A DNA stretch of 64,000 bases from Heterobilharzia americana (lineage: Eukaryota; Platyhelminthes; Trematoda; Strigeidida; Schistosomatidae): NCBI GenBank assembly GCA_944470555.2, contig OX104134.1:15417248-15481247 (forward strand), written 5' to 3'. The notes beneath the pieces are model-generated. The model was not told the DNA's origin, did no database searches, and was given only the letters and a program-made list of their open reading frames with translations. Within the stretch, counting starts at the first letter, position 1. The number at the start of each line of letters is the position of its first letter. The translations under genes and the position numbers were made by a program. This document shows, piece by piece, positions 24,701 to 35,071 of the stretch.

Positions 24701-25490
24701 TGGCCAATTTGACGGAGGGTGCGGACATTGAAGGCTCCAATATGTAATTTGGAGCGTGGTTTAAGGAGACCAAGGATGCTGTTCTGTGGACTCAGATCGT
24801 TGTCGAAGGCTGCAGAGGTAGGAGAAATTGAAGATGATGCAGCATCATTAATTAAGAGACGTGAAGGAAGATTAGAAGGTAATGATGGAGGAGGAGGATA
24901 GCAGTCAGAAGAAACTTGAGTGCTGACAGAGTTGTGAGGGCGGTTGACACTTCCCGGCTGCCCACACCGTGGAAGGCTATTTCTTCTTAAGGTACCTGAA
25001 AGAGATTTGTGTGACCGCAGAGCCCATCGAACATCTGCTTGAGGCCTGTCACACGAAGCCTTTTGAGTATGATTATTTTGAGCTTTTGTATTTTTGGGGC
25101 CGGATGGTCGAAAGGAAACGACAAGTGAACCAACACCGCCGGCCCGGCAGACCGTGGGGCGTGGTGGAGTGTGTTATTTTTGGGGCCGACCTTTTCTAAC
25201 CCCCCCTTCCACTGAGAAGGCAGCATCAGCATGGCACTGCTGGTCATCCAAGGGAAACACCTTACTGCTGTCACACCCCATCCAGCTAGCAGCAGTACGA
25301 CTTCGCCCTCAGACCCCCATCATAGTGTAGCAATTTACACTATACTGGTAACTGCTTTTCGTCTAACCACTATCCAACAGACCTTTGTGGTATGGTAGGA
25401 CCTCGAGGGAACAAGTGTTCCACCAGCATAGCTTGTTGGGTCATTGTGATATGCAAGCCCGACCACCATGTCAACGTAGCAGCTATCGTG
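21742..25490 (-). mobile_element. Near full-length RTE-like retrotransposon (copy 2), minus strand
   Basis: The inverted counterpart of 46986-50929 with very high identity over its whole length. On the - strand, the 5' end lies at about 25490, the non-coding and leader part to 24760, the endonuclease at 24760-23900, the linker and RT at 23890-22570 and the C-terminal domain to 21936. The motif TCGTGTTTGCA occurs at both ends (21731-21741 and 25486-25496), so the target duplication is 6-11 bases depending on how the element start is drawn. Several frameshifts, one in the RT palm at about 23010-23020, make it inactive. Confidence 0.88.
21936..24765 (-). pseudogene. Endonuclease-reverse transcriptase ORF of copy 2, frameshifted
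   Basis: The endonuclease part (24690-23902) keeps CETRIQD, YAPT, GDLNAQVG and SDHALV, all expected metal-binding or catalytic blocks. The RT part is split: 23530-23015 has GRAAGPDGLPAEVY and ends within the corrupted palm (LDIKKSYGN, where the intact sister reads LDLKAAFDSV), and 23009-21936 has GCPLSPFLFNFII, YADDIVLLGED and the C-terminal ENR-like ending. A further break lies at 23892-23632. Unlike copy 1 it keeps the frame through the NPGGLVADE segment at about 22545. Confidence 0.85.
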
Positions 25491-25612
25491 TTTGCATGCA
25501 TCTACAGGTGCAAAATGTAAGAAAAAATCATCATGCTGCTATTTGTAGTGATTTTTACACTGCAGTGTAGATTTTAAATTCCTCAATTATACTATCAGAG
25601 ATCTTCAATCGT

Positions 25613-25670
<58 letters not shown>

Positions 25671-25776
25671 CTCACCTGGTCAACTAGTTCACTAGTTACT
25701 AGCCGGTCCTAAGCCCGGGTAAAGAGGGAAGGTTGGGCATAGGGCTAGCAACCCTACCCCGTAAAACAAATATAAC
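25491..25776. other. Spacer between two RTE-like copies
   Basis: Holds a TA microsatellite and no recognised gene. Confidence 0.5.
25616..25667. repeat. (TA)n microsatellite
   Basis: About 50 bases of uninterrupted TA alternation. Confidence 0.95.
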
Positions 25777-26571
25777 CGCTAATCATCATCATCATCATTA
25801 TCAACATAGGACCAGGCATTACTGCGTAACGGTCCGAGTTGCCACACCTCATATCAGCACATCAAGTAAAAAGGTAGTGAGGTGAAGGATGAAGATAAGT
25901 GAATGCAGTCAAAAGAAATATAAAGTATGAGAAGAAAGGAAAGAGGAGTGACAAAATAGTGAGATTCGGTATAGCGTTGTTAAGATGAGGATAATGTGTG
26001 TATACATCTGCGCCACTGACTTCGGTTCTGAGCCATATCACCTAGAGCCTCCAACCACTGGTTCCTCTTGTCCCGTGGACCCCAACCACCTAGTCTGCAT
26101 CGTCCTACATGGCTTAAACCAACAGTCAGAGACTTCATACATTGGTGCCATGTTTTAGTCTGGCCACCTCGGGCCTTTTTCCAGCCTGGACCCACCTCAG
26201 CCAACATTGTGTGACGAGGCAATCGGTGACTAGGCATACGTAGTACGTGTCCCAACCAGTCATCTCAATCGATGAAGGTTCACAACCTCGTCAACTGACT
26301 TACCTCTTCTCCCTAAAACTCTACTCATGGCTTCTGCATTACTCACCTGGTGACACCACGGAATACGTCCTATACTACGAAGGCAACGGTGGTCAAATAC
26401 CTGTAACCTTCTCATGTCTTCCACTTTCAATGGCCATGTTTCACAGCCATACAGTAGAACAGAGCGGACTGCTGTGCAGTACACGCGACCCTTAATAGAC
26501 AAACGAATATCACGGCGGCGCCATAGGTGGCGCAAATTGGCAAAAGCCAATCGAGCCTTTTGTATCCGTGC
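25777..26571 (-). mobile_element. 5'-truncated third copy of the RTE-like family
   Basis: On the - strand it holds only the last part of the ORF (from ARIQKARLAFANLRHLW to the terminal TLSSS, stop at 25980) and the 3' UTR with a tail of ATG/GAT repeats (25777-25797 as TCA repeats on +). It is closely similar to copies 1 and 2. Its truncated 5' end abuts, at 26571/26572, the start of the next element on the + strand. Confidence 0.88.
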
Positions 26572-29527
26572 TAAACAAACTTCAAAGCACAAAAGGTATA
26601 TAAAAAGTAATAACAAAATTATTCCTCGCTGGAATCGGAGAGGCGAAATGACGCCATTTGGTGAAAGCCTTCGGGAAGCCAATTGGCCAATGTGTCTTCT
26701 CCCCCTCGATGAAAGCGAAAGTAAACGTGGGGACATGGAATGTCCGCACGATGTTTGAACCCAGCAAGGCAGCCCAGCCCAGCCCAAGAGTATCGAAGGC
26801 TCTCATGCAGTGGGAACCAATCTCCCCCTGCAGGATCATGACAGCAAGATTCAACTCAAAGGGAAGGAAGGTCACAATCATACAATACCACGCTACGCAC
26901 CTACAAATAATGCAGAGCAAGAGAAAAAGGAGGAATTCTACAGACAACTGCAATCAACACTGGACAAGACCTCACCGCAGTTGGCGATACCAAAGTTCTA
27001 ATGGGCGACATGAATACCAAACTGGGAGTGGACAACACAGGAAGAGAACTAACCATGGGTAGAGAAGCGCTCGGTGAGGTGATGAACGAGAATGGAGAAT
27101 TGTTTGCAGAATTCTGTGCATTCAACGATTTGGTGATTGGAGGCGAGGCAGTGTGTTCAAGCACAAGGATATCCACAAAGCGACATGGATTCGACTTCAG
27201 CAGATGGACACACTAAAAATCAAATCGACTTCATCTCAATCTCAAGAAAGAGGAGACGCAGTCTACTTGACACAAGGTCAAGAAGAAGCAGAGCAGATGT
27301 AGGTTCACGCTACTCACAATCTAGTGCAAGGAACCTGCCTTCCAAATCAGGTTGAAAGCGTTCAAGGAAGCTGGTGATAGAACGCAGTTCAAGTACAACA
27401 ATCGGAAACTGAAGGATGAAACTACAAAGAAAATCTTCAAGGCAGCCATCAAGACAAAATGGGAGACATCGAGCAACATCCCTGAAGAAACCTGTGTGGA
27501 AGAACACTGGAAGTCTTTGAAAGCTATGTGGAAAGAAACCTGCACAGCCTTATTAGGAAGGAAGAAGAAAGAAGACAAGGAATGGATCTCGACGGATACC
27601 TGGAAGCTGATAGAGGAGGGGAGGATGGTGAAACAGAAGATAAACCAGTGCATGGATGCTCAACGACAAGAGGAACTGAACACAATGTATAAAACACTGA
27701 ACAAAGAAGTAAAGAAGAGTGCACGCAAAGACAAAAGACACTTCTACGAAACACTGGCAAGTGAAGCAGAACAGGCTGCAGGTAGGAGAGACCTGACGAC
27801 ATTGTATCAAATAACCAGGTTGCTATCTGGGGAGAGATCAACACAGACGAAGCCAATAAAAGATGATGACGGAAATTTAGTTACGAAAGAAGAGAAACAA
27901 AGGAAACGATGGGCCGACCACTTCAAGAAGCTCTTGAATCGACCACCACCGCCACCTGCACTTCGTCCAAAAATACCACCTGCAGCCCAGTCACAGAACT
28001 ACAAGTGAACATAAATCCTCCAACGAAAATGGAAGTCCTGAACGCCATAAAAATGTTGAAATGTGGGAAAGCAGCAGGACCAGATGGGATCCCTCCAGAA
28101 GCACTGAAAACAGAAGCAGAGACAACAGCGGACATGCACACACCACACCACTATTGCAGAAGATGAGGAAGGAAGAGAAGGTACCTGGCTAGTGATTGGA
28201 AGAAGGGTTACCCTGTCAAACTGCCGAAGAAAGGAGACCTCAGTGTTTGCAAGAACTGGCGCGGAATCACTCTCCTGTCCACCCCAAGCAAAATATTAAG
28301 TTGCATCATCCTGGAGAGGCTTAAGGATGCACTGGATTCAAAACTACGACCCGAACAGGCAGGCTTCAGGAAGTACAAATCATGTGCAGACCAAATTGCA
28401 ACGCTTCGCATCATCATAGAACACAGCATAGAATGGCAATCAGCTCTCTACCTCAACTTCATCGACTTTGAGAAGGCCTTTGACAGCGTCGACCAAGAGG
28501 TAATTTGGAAACTGCTTCACTACTACGGAGTACCGCAAACCTTTATCCGCCTCATTCAACAACTACATGAAGATGACACATGCCAAGTAATTCACAATGG
28601 GAAGCTCAGTGATGATTTTGAAGTGAAAACAGGAGTGAAACAAGGTTGATTACCACCCGTCATGATATTCCTTATTGTGGTCGACTGGATCATGCAGCAA
28701 ACAGTGAGGAGCGAGAAGAGCGGGATTCACTGGACTGCAGAAAAGAACCTGGAAGATTTGGATTTCGCGAGGCGGGGCAGCGAAGACGGGACTTCAGGTG
28801 AATATAGAGAAGATAGAGGTGATGAAGATACCGCACCACCACTACCAACAACAACAAACTCCAGTCAGCATCAACAGGAGGAACTTAAAGGAAGTAACCT
28901 TCTTCACCTATCTAGGAAGCACTGTTTCAACTACAGGTGGGACAGACGAGGATGTCAAAGTCAGAATCAGAAAAGCAAGACAGGCGTTCATTAGCCTGAA
29001 ACCAGTGTGGAGATCTTCTGCACTCAGCATGAAGTGAGAACAGGATCTGGATTTCGAACACCAACGTCAAGTCAGTGCTTCTGTGTGATGGTTCAGAGAC
29101 TTGGCGCGTTACGAAAGGCATTCCCAATAAACTACAGACATTCATCAACAACTGCTTACGCTGGCTCATTACTGAAGATCAGATGGATTGCCAGGAAGAA
29201 TAAGCAACAAGGAGCTCTGGGAACGAACCAACCAAGAACCTGTCACGCAACAAATATGCAGAAGTAAGTGGAGATGGATTGGGCATACACTGAGAAGGCC
29301 GACTGAGGACATCACGCATCAGGCCAGTTGCTCGAGTGGAATCCCCATGGGAAGCGACGAGTTGGGTGTCCGTGGTGAGGGTGACATGGAGAGGAGATCG
29401 TGTGAGGAGGAAATGAGAGCTTGTGGGCTGTCGTGGAACCAGGTTCAAAAGACCTCAGAGAACAGAGGTCACTGGAGACGTGCTACTGAAGCCCTATGTT
29501 CCACTAGGAACCCAAGGGACTAATAAT

Positions 29528-29532
<5 letters not shown>
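26572..29532 (+). mobile_element. RTE/SR2-like retrotransposon with internal deletions
   Basis: Domains on the + strand are in the usual RTE order. The endonuclease start GTWNVRTM is at about 26730, but the next part is shortened by an internal deletion; GDMNTKLG follows at 27004. The linker ORF (27352-28008) comes next, then RT motifs PDGIPPEAL (about 28085), NWRGITLLS (about 28255), DFEKAFDSVDQEV (about 28465) and the C-terminal GHWRRATEALCSTRNP (to 29520). The tail is TAA repeats, which then pass into TA repeats. The exact 5' end is uncertain. Confidence 0.85.
26713..29523 (+). pseudogene. Endonuclease-reverse transcriptase ORF of the RTE/SR2-like copy, broken
   Basis: At least six frame pieces (26658-27062, 27001-27216, 27352-28008, 28020-28700, 28662-29040, 29188-29523) are needed to follow the protein. 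The catalytic FADD region is deleted: the frame reads LDFA at about 28755-28770 and then jumps to sequence beyond the active site. The element therefore cannot make an active polymerase. Length and motifs otherwise fit RTE-clade proteins. Confidence 0.8.

Positions 29533-29601
<69 letters not shown>
29521..29601 (+). repeat. TAA tail followed by (TA)n microsatellite
   Basis: Four TAA units end the RTE element (29521-29532), and about 70 bases of TA follow. The TA run may have grown from the tail or mark the target site. Confidence 0.9.
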
Positions 29602-29603
<2 letters not shown>

Positions 29604-30938
29604 TCTGCAAAAGGGCTACACAATGCGGCGAAATTTCATGCTTCAGGTTTCTAAAATACGAGTTTCATAGTGTTATCCTTTTTAACACTGTTGGCCAACT
29701 AAGAAGATAGCCATTAAGCAGGGGGACAGATGAGTAGAACAATGTACCATACAGAAACAAAGTGTACTTCTGAAGTTACCATATTTACAGAAGCCAGAAA
29801 CAAGAAATCTCTAAAATATGGACAGGAATTTGTGATCAGAGATCTAGTGAGCATTATATATGGAAATTTTCATGAACACATCTTATGACACAGAATATGT
29901 GATGGTTTTGATCCTTCTAAACTCTGAAATCTGAATTCAGTCAGCAGCGGACAAAACAGCATGATATCTATAAAACTAAGTCACTGACTGCCGTGCGTAG
30001 ATTAGTACATTCATTTCGAAACCAGAAGGTTCCATATATTAACTGTAGCTGAGGTTTGCAACAGCGTGCTGCGTTAAGTGAATATGGTTAGGTTTACTTT
30101 CGGTAAGGAAAAATATATTTATAGTGATTTTATCAGGAAAACAAATAATTTTTGACTTATATTGTAAGAAACACCAATTTTTTCTAGAAAGATAGGTTCA
30201 GTGACTGAAGTTACTACCAGTTGATTCCACCATTGCTTTTTACACATCCACTGGTAAGTTATAGATCGTAGGTTAACACCAGTTTCTCAAACTTCTGGCA
30301 GTGTGTTCCGGTGAATGAGGAATTATTGACACGAATTTCTGAATAGTCCGTAGAATGAAGGACTAAGCTCTGAGTATTATTCCTCTAACAATTTCGAGGA
30401 TCTAATTGGATTTACACTACCTATAAAGCTAACATTAGCCATAGAAGGGGTAAGAACTAAATGAATGCTGGATATTTATTGCATTATAAGTGATAAATTA
30501 TGTAACACACCAATAGACTACTTCTCGTTTGTCATACTAAAAATCCATTTTTCATTTGCAGAACTTAAGAGACCAAGGATATGATTGCAGCGAATTTAAT
30601 TATGGAAGGTTAGTGGTGAAGTGTGATTTCCATCATTGAATTGCAGGTGAAGAATAAACGAATAACATTAGGTCAGATAATCAGTAATGGATTCAAGTTA
30701 TTCGCCTGGGTCAAAATAATGATTGAATAGGCTTTATACTTTAACTTTACTTCAAAGTACTAAAAATAAAATTAATAGGCAAAAGCTGGAATGATCTAAG
30801 TTATATCCTGTTGCAACCAACCATGAACTATTTCTCAGTGAAACATTATCAGATAAACGAAATTATTCAACTTTGTTTGTTATACATAAAAATATATAGA
30901 TTACACAGTAGATTTGTTCATTCCATTCATAGCACACG
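29602..30938. other. Intergenic AT-rich spacer
   Basis: Between the RTE element and the large inverted repeat. No gene, RNA gene or element could be recognised. Confidence 0.45.
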
Positions 30939-31313
30939 GTGATCTAGTATTATTTACTTGATGACGTTCCAGGCATAAATTACTGCTCATAATCATATCA
31001 GTGTAATCATACTACTTTCGACCTCTAATGTTTATAGTTATGTCACCTCATATGAGTTGTTTTTATTGGTAGTAAAATCTTCCATATCTCTGGTATAGGT
31101 GTTGTGTCATTTCTATTATGTGTTGGGTGTTAGCAGATTCAATGAACAAAGATTCAGTCATCAATCTCTCTCTCTACCTAATTATATTAGTTTTATCCCA
31201 CTATATTGTGTGGTTGTGTGTTAATGCATGCATAGCAATAGCCGAGTAATTTTTCTAGATAACTGATCTTATTCGGGTCTGTCATTCTATATTTAGTTAA
31301 ATTCCTATGTTCC
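30939..31313 (+). repeat. Left arm of a large inverted repeat
   Basis: The segment reappears in inverted orientation at 31683-32050. The core 30958-31313 pairs with 31683-32036 with few mismatches, and the outermost 20 bases differ by an indel. The loop between the arms is 369 bases. Confidence 0.9.
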
Positions 31314-31333
31314 GGTATTCTTATTGACCCCTA

Positions 31334-31658
31334 TTGGATAATATCAATAATTATCCTCTACAAATTTTTAATAAACCCGTACAAACATACAAGAAACGAA
31401 ATAATAGCAGTAACAGGAGTACGAATAATAACGACAACACAAGTAGAAACGGGTCCACAGCCTCCATTGTGTTACCCTATAAGGAAGGTACATCAGAAAC
31501 TTTACGTAGGATCCCGAATAATGCTGGAATTAGGGTGGCATTTAGACCTAAAAACTCACTCAGAGATAAGCTTTGTCATCTGGCTTAAGGATCCGATAGA
31601 ATCAATTAAGCAGAATAATCTAATCTATCGAATTCTATGTAATGACAGGTTAAACTAG
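31334..31658 (+). pseudogene. C-terminal fragment of a Penelope-like retroelement
   Basis: The frame at 31334-31588 reads SIVLPYKEGTSETLRRI and later RVAFRPKNSLRDKLCHL. After a one-step frame change it continues as KDPIESIKQNNLIYRI. This resembles the connector between the reverse transcriptase and the GIY-YIG endonuclease of Penelope-like elements. No polymerase core and no complete GIY-YIG core are present. It sits exactly in the loop of the inverted repeat. The assignment comes from motif recognition and has no database support. Confidence 0.6.
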
Positions 31659-31682
31659 CCGGTCTGGGTGACTTAGATTAGA

Positions 31683-32050
31683 GGAACATAGGAATTTAAC
31701 TAAATATAGAATGACAGACCCGAATAAGTTCAGTTATCTAGAAAAATTACTCGGCTATTGCTATGCATGCATTAACACACAACCACACAATATAGTGGGA
31801 TAAAACCAATATAATTAGGTAGAGAGAGAGATTGATGACTGAATCTTTGTTCATTGAATCTGCTAACACCCAACACAATAGAAATGACACAACACCTATA
31901 CCAGAGATATGGAAGATTTTACTACCAATAAAAACAACTCATATGAGGTGACATAACTATAAACATTAGAGGTCGAAAGTAGTATGATTACACTGATATG
32001 ATTATGAGCAGTAATTTATGCCTGAAACGTCACCAATTAAATATCACCCA
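31683..32050 (-). repeat. Right arm of the large inverted repeat
   Basis: Inverted copy of 30939-31313. It contains a GAGA run matching the TCTC run of the left arm. No hammerhead-ribozyme core, known in the terminal repeats of some Penelope-like elements, was found in either arm. Confidence 0.9.
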
Positions 32051-32206
32051 GTATAAGTAGATAATACTGTATCATTGTGCGCTATATATCAGATCAACAA
32101 ATTTTGCATTTATAGTTAAGAAGCTATAGAATCTGAAGATCAAGTTCAAAAAAAGAAAATGTGTCTTGAAATGTGAAAGCAGAAGTTGCAGTTCTAGTGA
32201 CAAACG

Positions 32207-32250
32207 GTTGGATAGCCGAGGTGTTCAAGACACTGATTCCTTTTCTTGCA
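32207..32250 (+). repeat. tRNA-like fragment, possibly SINE-derived
   Basis: GGATAGCCGAGGTGTTCAAG resembles the D-arm (A box) half of a leucine- or serine-type tRNA. No matching acceptor stem or B box follows at the right spacing, so it is not an intact tRNA gene. Confidence 0.3.
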
Positions 32251-33018
32251 CCTTAAATGTACTGTGCATACAGGAAGCAATAAGTTTACTAATGATTTAG
32301 TTCAGAAAGTAAATATATTAAAATTTACGCGCTCGCAAACTACATACAAACTAAACAAACTCAACTTGTATTATGTGACGAAAATCATGTGGGAAATAGA
32401 CTTATCAATCAACTTTGCAACTGCGAACAGTTATCATGACCCTGAAGTCATTGAGCTTTTCAACAATTACGTTATTCTTTATTATGTACTGATAACCAGC
32501 ACGGTTGTTAATATGTTAGAAAAATGTTGTACATGGCGTAAACTAATGCAATATTATATGCTTAGAATTCTGTACTGTAAACAAAGTTATGATTCAGAAT
32601 AAAGCAAATAGATTATTATTCTTATTAAGCTAAACGTAATTGTGTGGTGAATCTAGAAATGACAGTAGTGAATTCGAATCATCTTTACAGTGATCCTTAC
32701 GAAACGGAATGAATAGCAGTATTTCCAAGAAATAGCCATCTGAGTGTAAGACAAAGAACGGTATTTTTAATTAAAACTCCGTGGTGTAAAGCTCATGTAA
32801 ACTTAGTTATTATGTGCTGGTAGCAGTGAAATGAGTACTGATTATTAAAGACCATGGTTACCATTACAGCTAACACACTTAATACAGAGATAGATGTCCT
32901 GTATCTATTTTTTGCATAGTCCCATTTTCTTACTGATATTTACTTTAATTTATCCATATATAGTATGGGACAAACAAGTGTTGAGTGTAATCTCAATGAT
33001 TATTTCTTCCTACTTTAT

Positions 33019-33036
33019 AAATAAATAAATAAATGT
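33019..33036. repeat. Short (TAAA)n repeat
   Basis: About four tandem units of TAAA or AAAT type. Confidence 0.8.
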
Positions 33037-33791
33037 AAGAAATCCGTTTATGGATATTTCATTTGAAAATTTTTGCAATACTAAACACTATTAAGATAGG
33101 TTACTATCAGTTACAGAACGATATAAAGTCGGGAAAAATGGACAGCTTTCTCATCTCAGCGTTTTAGTACTCTTTATCCTAAGAGCTATGATTTCACTCT
33201 TATATGGCATAGTTGAACTTACAGGACTTAAATTATGAAGAAGTAGCTACTTTTTAGTCTCTGTCATTTTGACTGGCTCTGTGGTTGAAGTCCTGCTGCG
33301 ATGAACACTATACCAGATTAGTTTCTTGATATTACACTCAGTGATACAGTATTATTTACTAGTAAGTACATATCAAACAAACAATATGACATGGAATGAT
33401 ACTCTACTACAGTGCTCAAGTTCTACTTTTACGTGATGAATACCTTAAAAATTATTCAATCAGCCTAAAACTGTGAATTTATGCTTCGTTACCATTAATC
33501 ATAGCATTACTAAGCAGCAAATTATCGCATTTCTTTGTTTCCTCTATCTCCATTTCTCTTTTTCTGATTATCTTTTGTAATGTCCGTTATTATTCGCACT
33601 TTTTAATTTTAATTTAGTGAATGTTAGATATACAACTTGAGTCACAATACAGAAATTCTGCATTGATGATGTCTATCACTTTTTCCACAAACCACCCAAC
33701 AGAAAAAAAAGGTACAAGTTTTTCAGGTGCATGGATTGAAAAAAAGCAGCTGAAAAATAAACATCCAGGGCATTTATGTTACTCTTAAGCA

Positions 33792-33797
33792 TTTATT
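33792..33797 (-). terminator. Candidate polyadenylation signal of NAV
   Basis: TTTATT on the + strand is AATAAA on the NAV strand, about 330 bases after the NAV stop codon. No nearer canonical signal was seen, though variant signals were not excluded. Confidence 0.35.
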
Positions 33798-34125
33798 TTT
33801 GTGGAGAGAAATTAATCGAAAGGACGGCCCGGAAAATTAAGCGTGTTACGCAGTTTTCCGATTCTTATTACGTACTAGTGAGCATATTCTTCTGTTTTAA
33901 ATGAACAAAGATGGAAGTGTGTAAGCATACTTACAGAGAAAAAGCAAAAAGCTAAAAACAGTGAGATGCTTCAGAGTTAAATGATGAGCATATTACACTG
34001 ATGTACTCTAATTTAGTGTCTATATAAAACTGCTGAGAAAAAACTAAATTATTTGTATACATTAGACGTTATCGAAATGAACCTTTCATCTATTTCTTTT
34101 AAGTTATAACTTCAGCATGTTCTGT

Positions 34126-35071
34126 TCAGTCTATAGATGAAACCGTCTTTGAACAGCTACCAGTGGTTTGATTTTCATGTTGCAGTTGATACAGCATTGT
34201 AACTAGTTGGTTACAGTCATGTGTATTATGTGCATTTTGTTGTACATCCTGACTCTCGGTTACTGAATTGGGATAATAGTAATTATTATTATTACACAGT
34301 GTACTAGTGTTATTCTCATAACTACTGGAAATACCAGAATTTGTGGGATACATCCCATCAAGAATGATTCCAGAATCCATACTCGTTCTATGCTTACAAA
34401 TTTCAGCATCGGAATTGCATGATGTTGACAGGATAAGTTGATAGTTTTTAATCATAGATAGTGAATTTTGTGTTAAAGTAATTTTTGGCTCTTTTATTGA
34501 TGTTGGAAAATTGACACCAGTTGGATTCCATGGCCATGTTGTAGTTATCCATCCAAGGAAATTGTTCAACATTTTAAACATGTTGCTTAAATTCTCTTCT
34601 AATGATACTATTGTTATTGCTTGTTTTGCATCTTTAAAGAGAATTGGCACCAACATATTATTCCATAAATCAAGAAACCAATTTAATGATACTTGTGAAT
34701 GCATCGGACAGGTAAGAAATGTTCGCAAGCCGAATATGTTCAGATGGTTTTTCTGAGTCAATGAGCATGGGATTTCATGTAGCTGGTTCCAAAATTCACT
34801 GAGCCATGGTATTAGGTAGTAGAGATTCTTATCTTCGACTTGTGTCACAAATGTATTCATAGAAATTCTATCTTCATTCGATCCACACAGTGAATAAAAT
34901 GAAGTAAATAATCGGTACTGAGCTAATTTACGGTACAAACTTCTTTCTAAGTATTCTTTGGCATCCTTCTTGTCGCTCAGATGGTTGATAATTCTGTTGT
35001 TTGAAAGGAGGTAAAAAGAGAAATGGAATTTACCATGTAATCTGCCATGCAGGATAGTGCAGACGGCACTA
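34126..35071 (-). CDS. NAV: NAV last exon: second half of AAA domain and C-terminus
   Basis: The exon starts after ATTAG at 35071, completing a Cys codon (KC at the junction, as in other NAVs), and ends with TGA at 34126-34128; it encodes 314 residues plus the split codon. The segment FHFSFYLLSNN fits the sensor-1 strand with its Asn (family form FRWVLCANH), and ERSLYRKLA fits the RRKL helix. LIPWLSEFWNQLHE, FLTCPMHSQVSLNWFLDLWN and LVPILF follow the family's WIPKVWHHLN and CPxDxxxSxxWFxDLWN blocks. The last 100 residues are low-complexity and Asn/Ser-rich, but CNQLVTMLYQLQHE matches the conserved C-terminal LMNMLMKLQE motif. Confidence 0.88.

Larger units (their letters stand above)
32051..33791. 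other. Intergenic spacer before the NAV 3' end
   Basis: AT-rich. It holds a tRNA-like motif (32207-32250), a short TAAA repeat (about 33019-33036) and an unassigned open frame at 32246-32602 that resembles nothing known. No host exon recognised. Confidence 0.45.

Noticed and set aside
20900..25500. Segmental duplication of the 20-25 kb block as an inverted copy at 47-52 kb
   Set aside because: The two element types occur in both places, but at 47-52 kb one is nested in the other with its own target duplication, while at 20-25 kb they are separate and flank a CLUAP1 exon. Independent insertions explain this better.
32246..32602. 118-codon plus-strand open frame between the two genes
   Set aside because: Composition resembles random AT-rich sequence (many Asn, Tyr, Leu, Lys), no motif and no splice or UTR support; left as unassigned.
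34511..34756. 81-codon plus-strand frame
   Set aside because: Antisense shadow of the NAV last exon.
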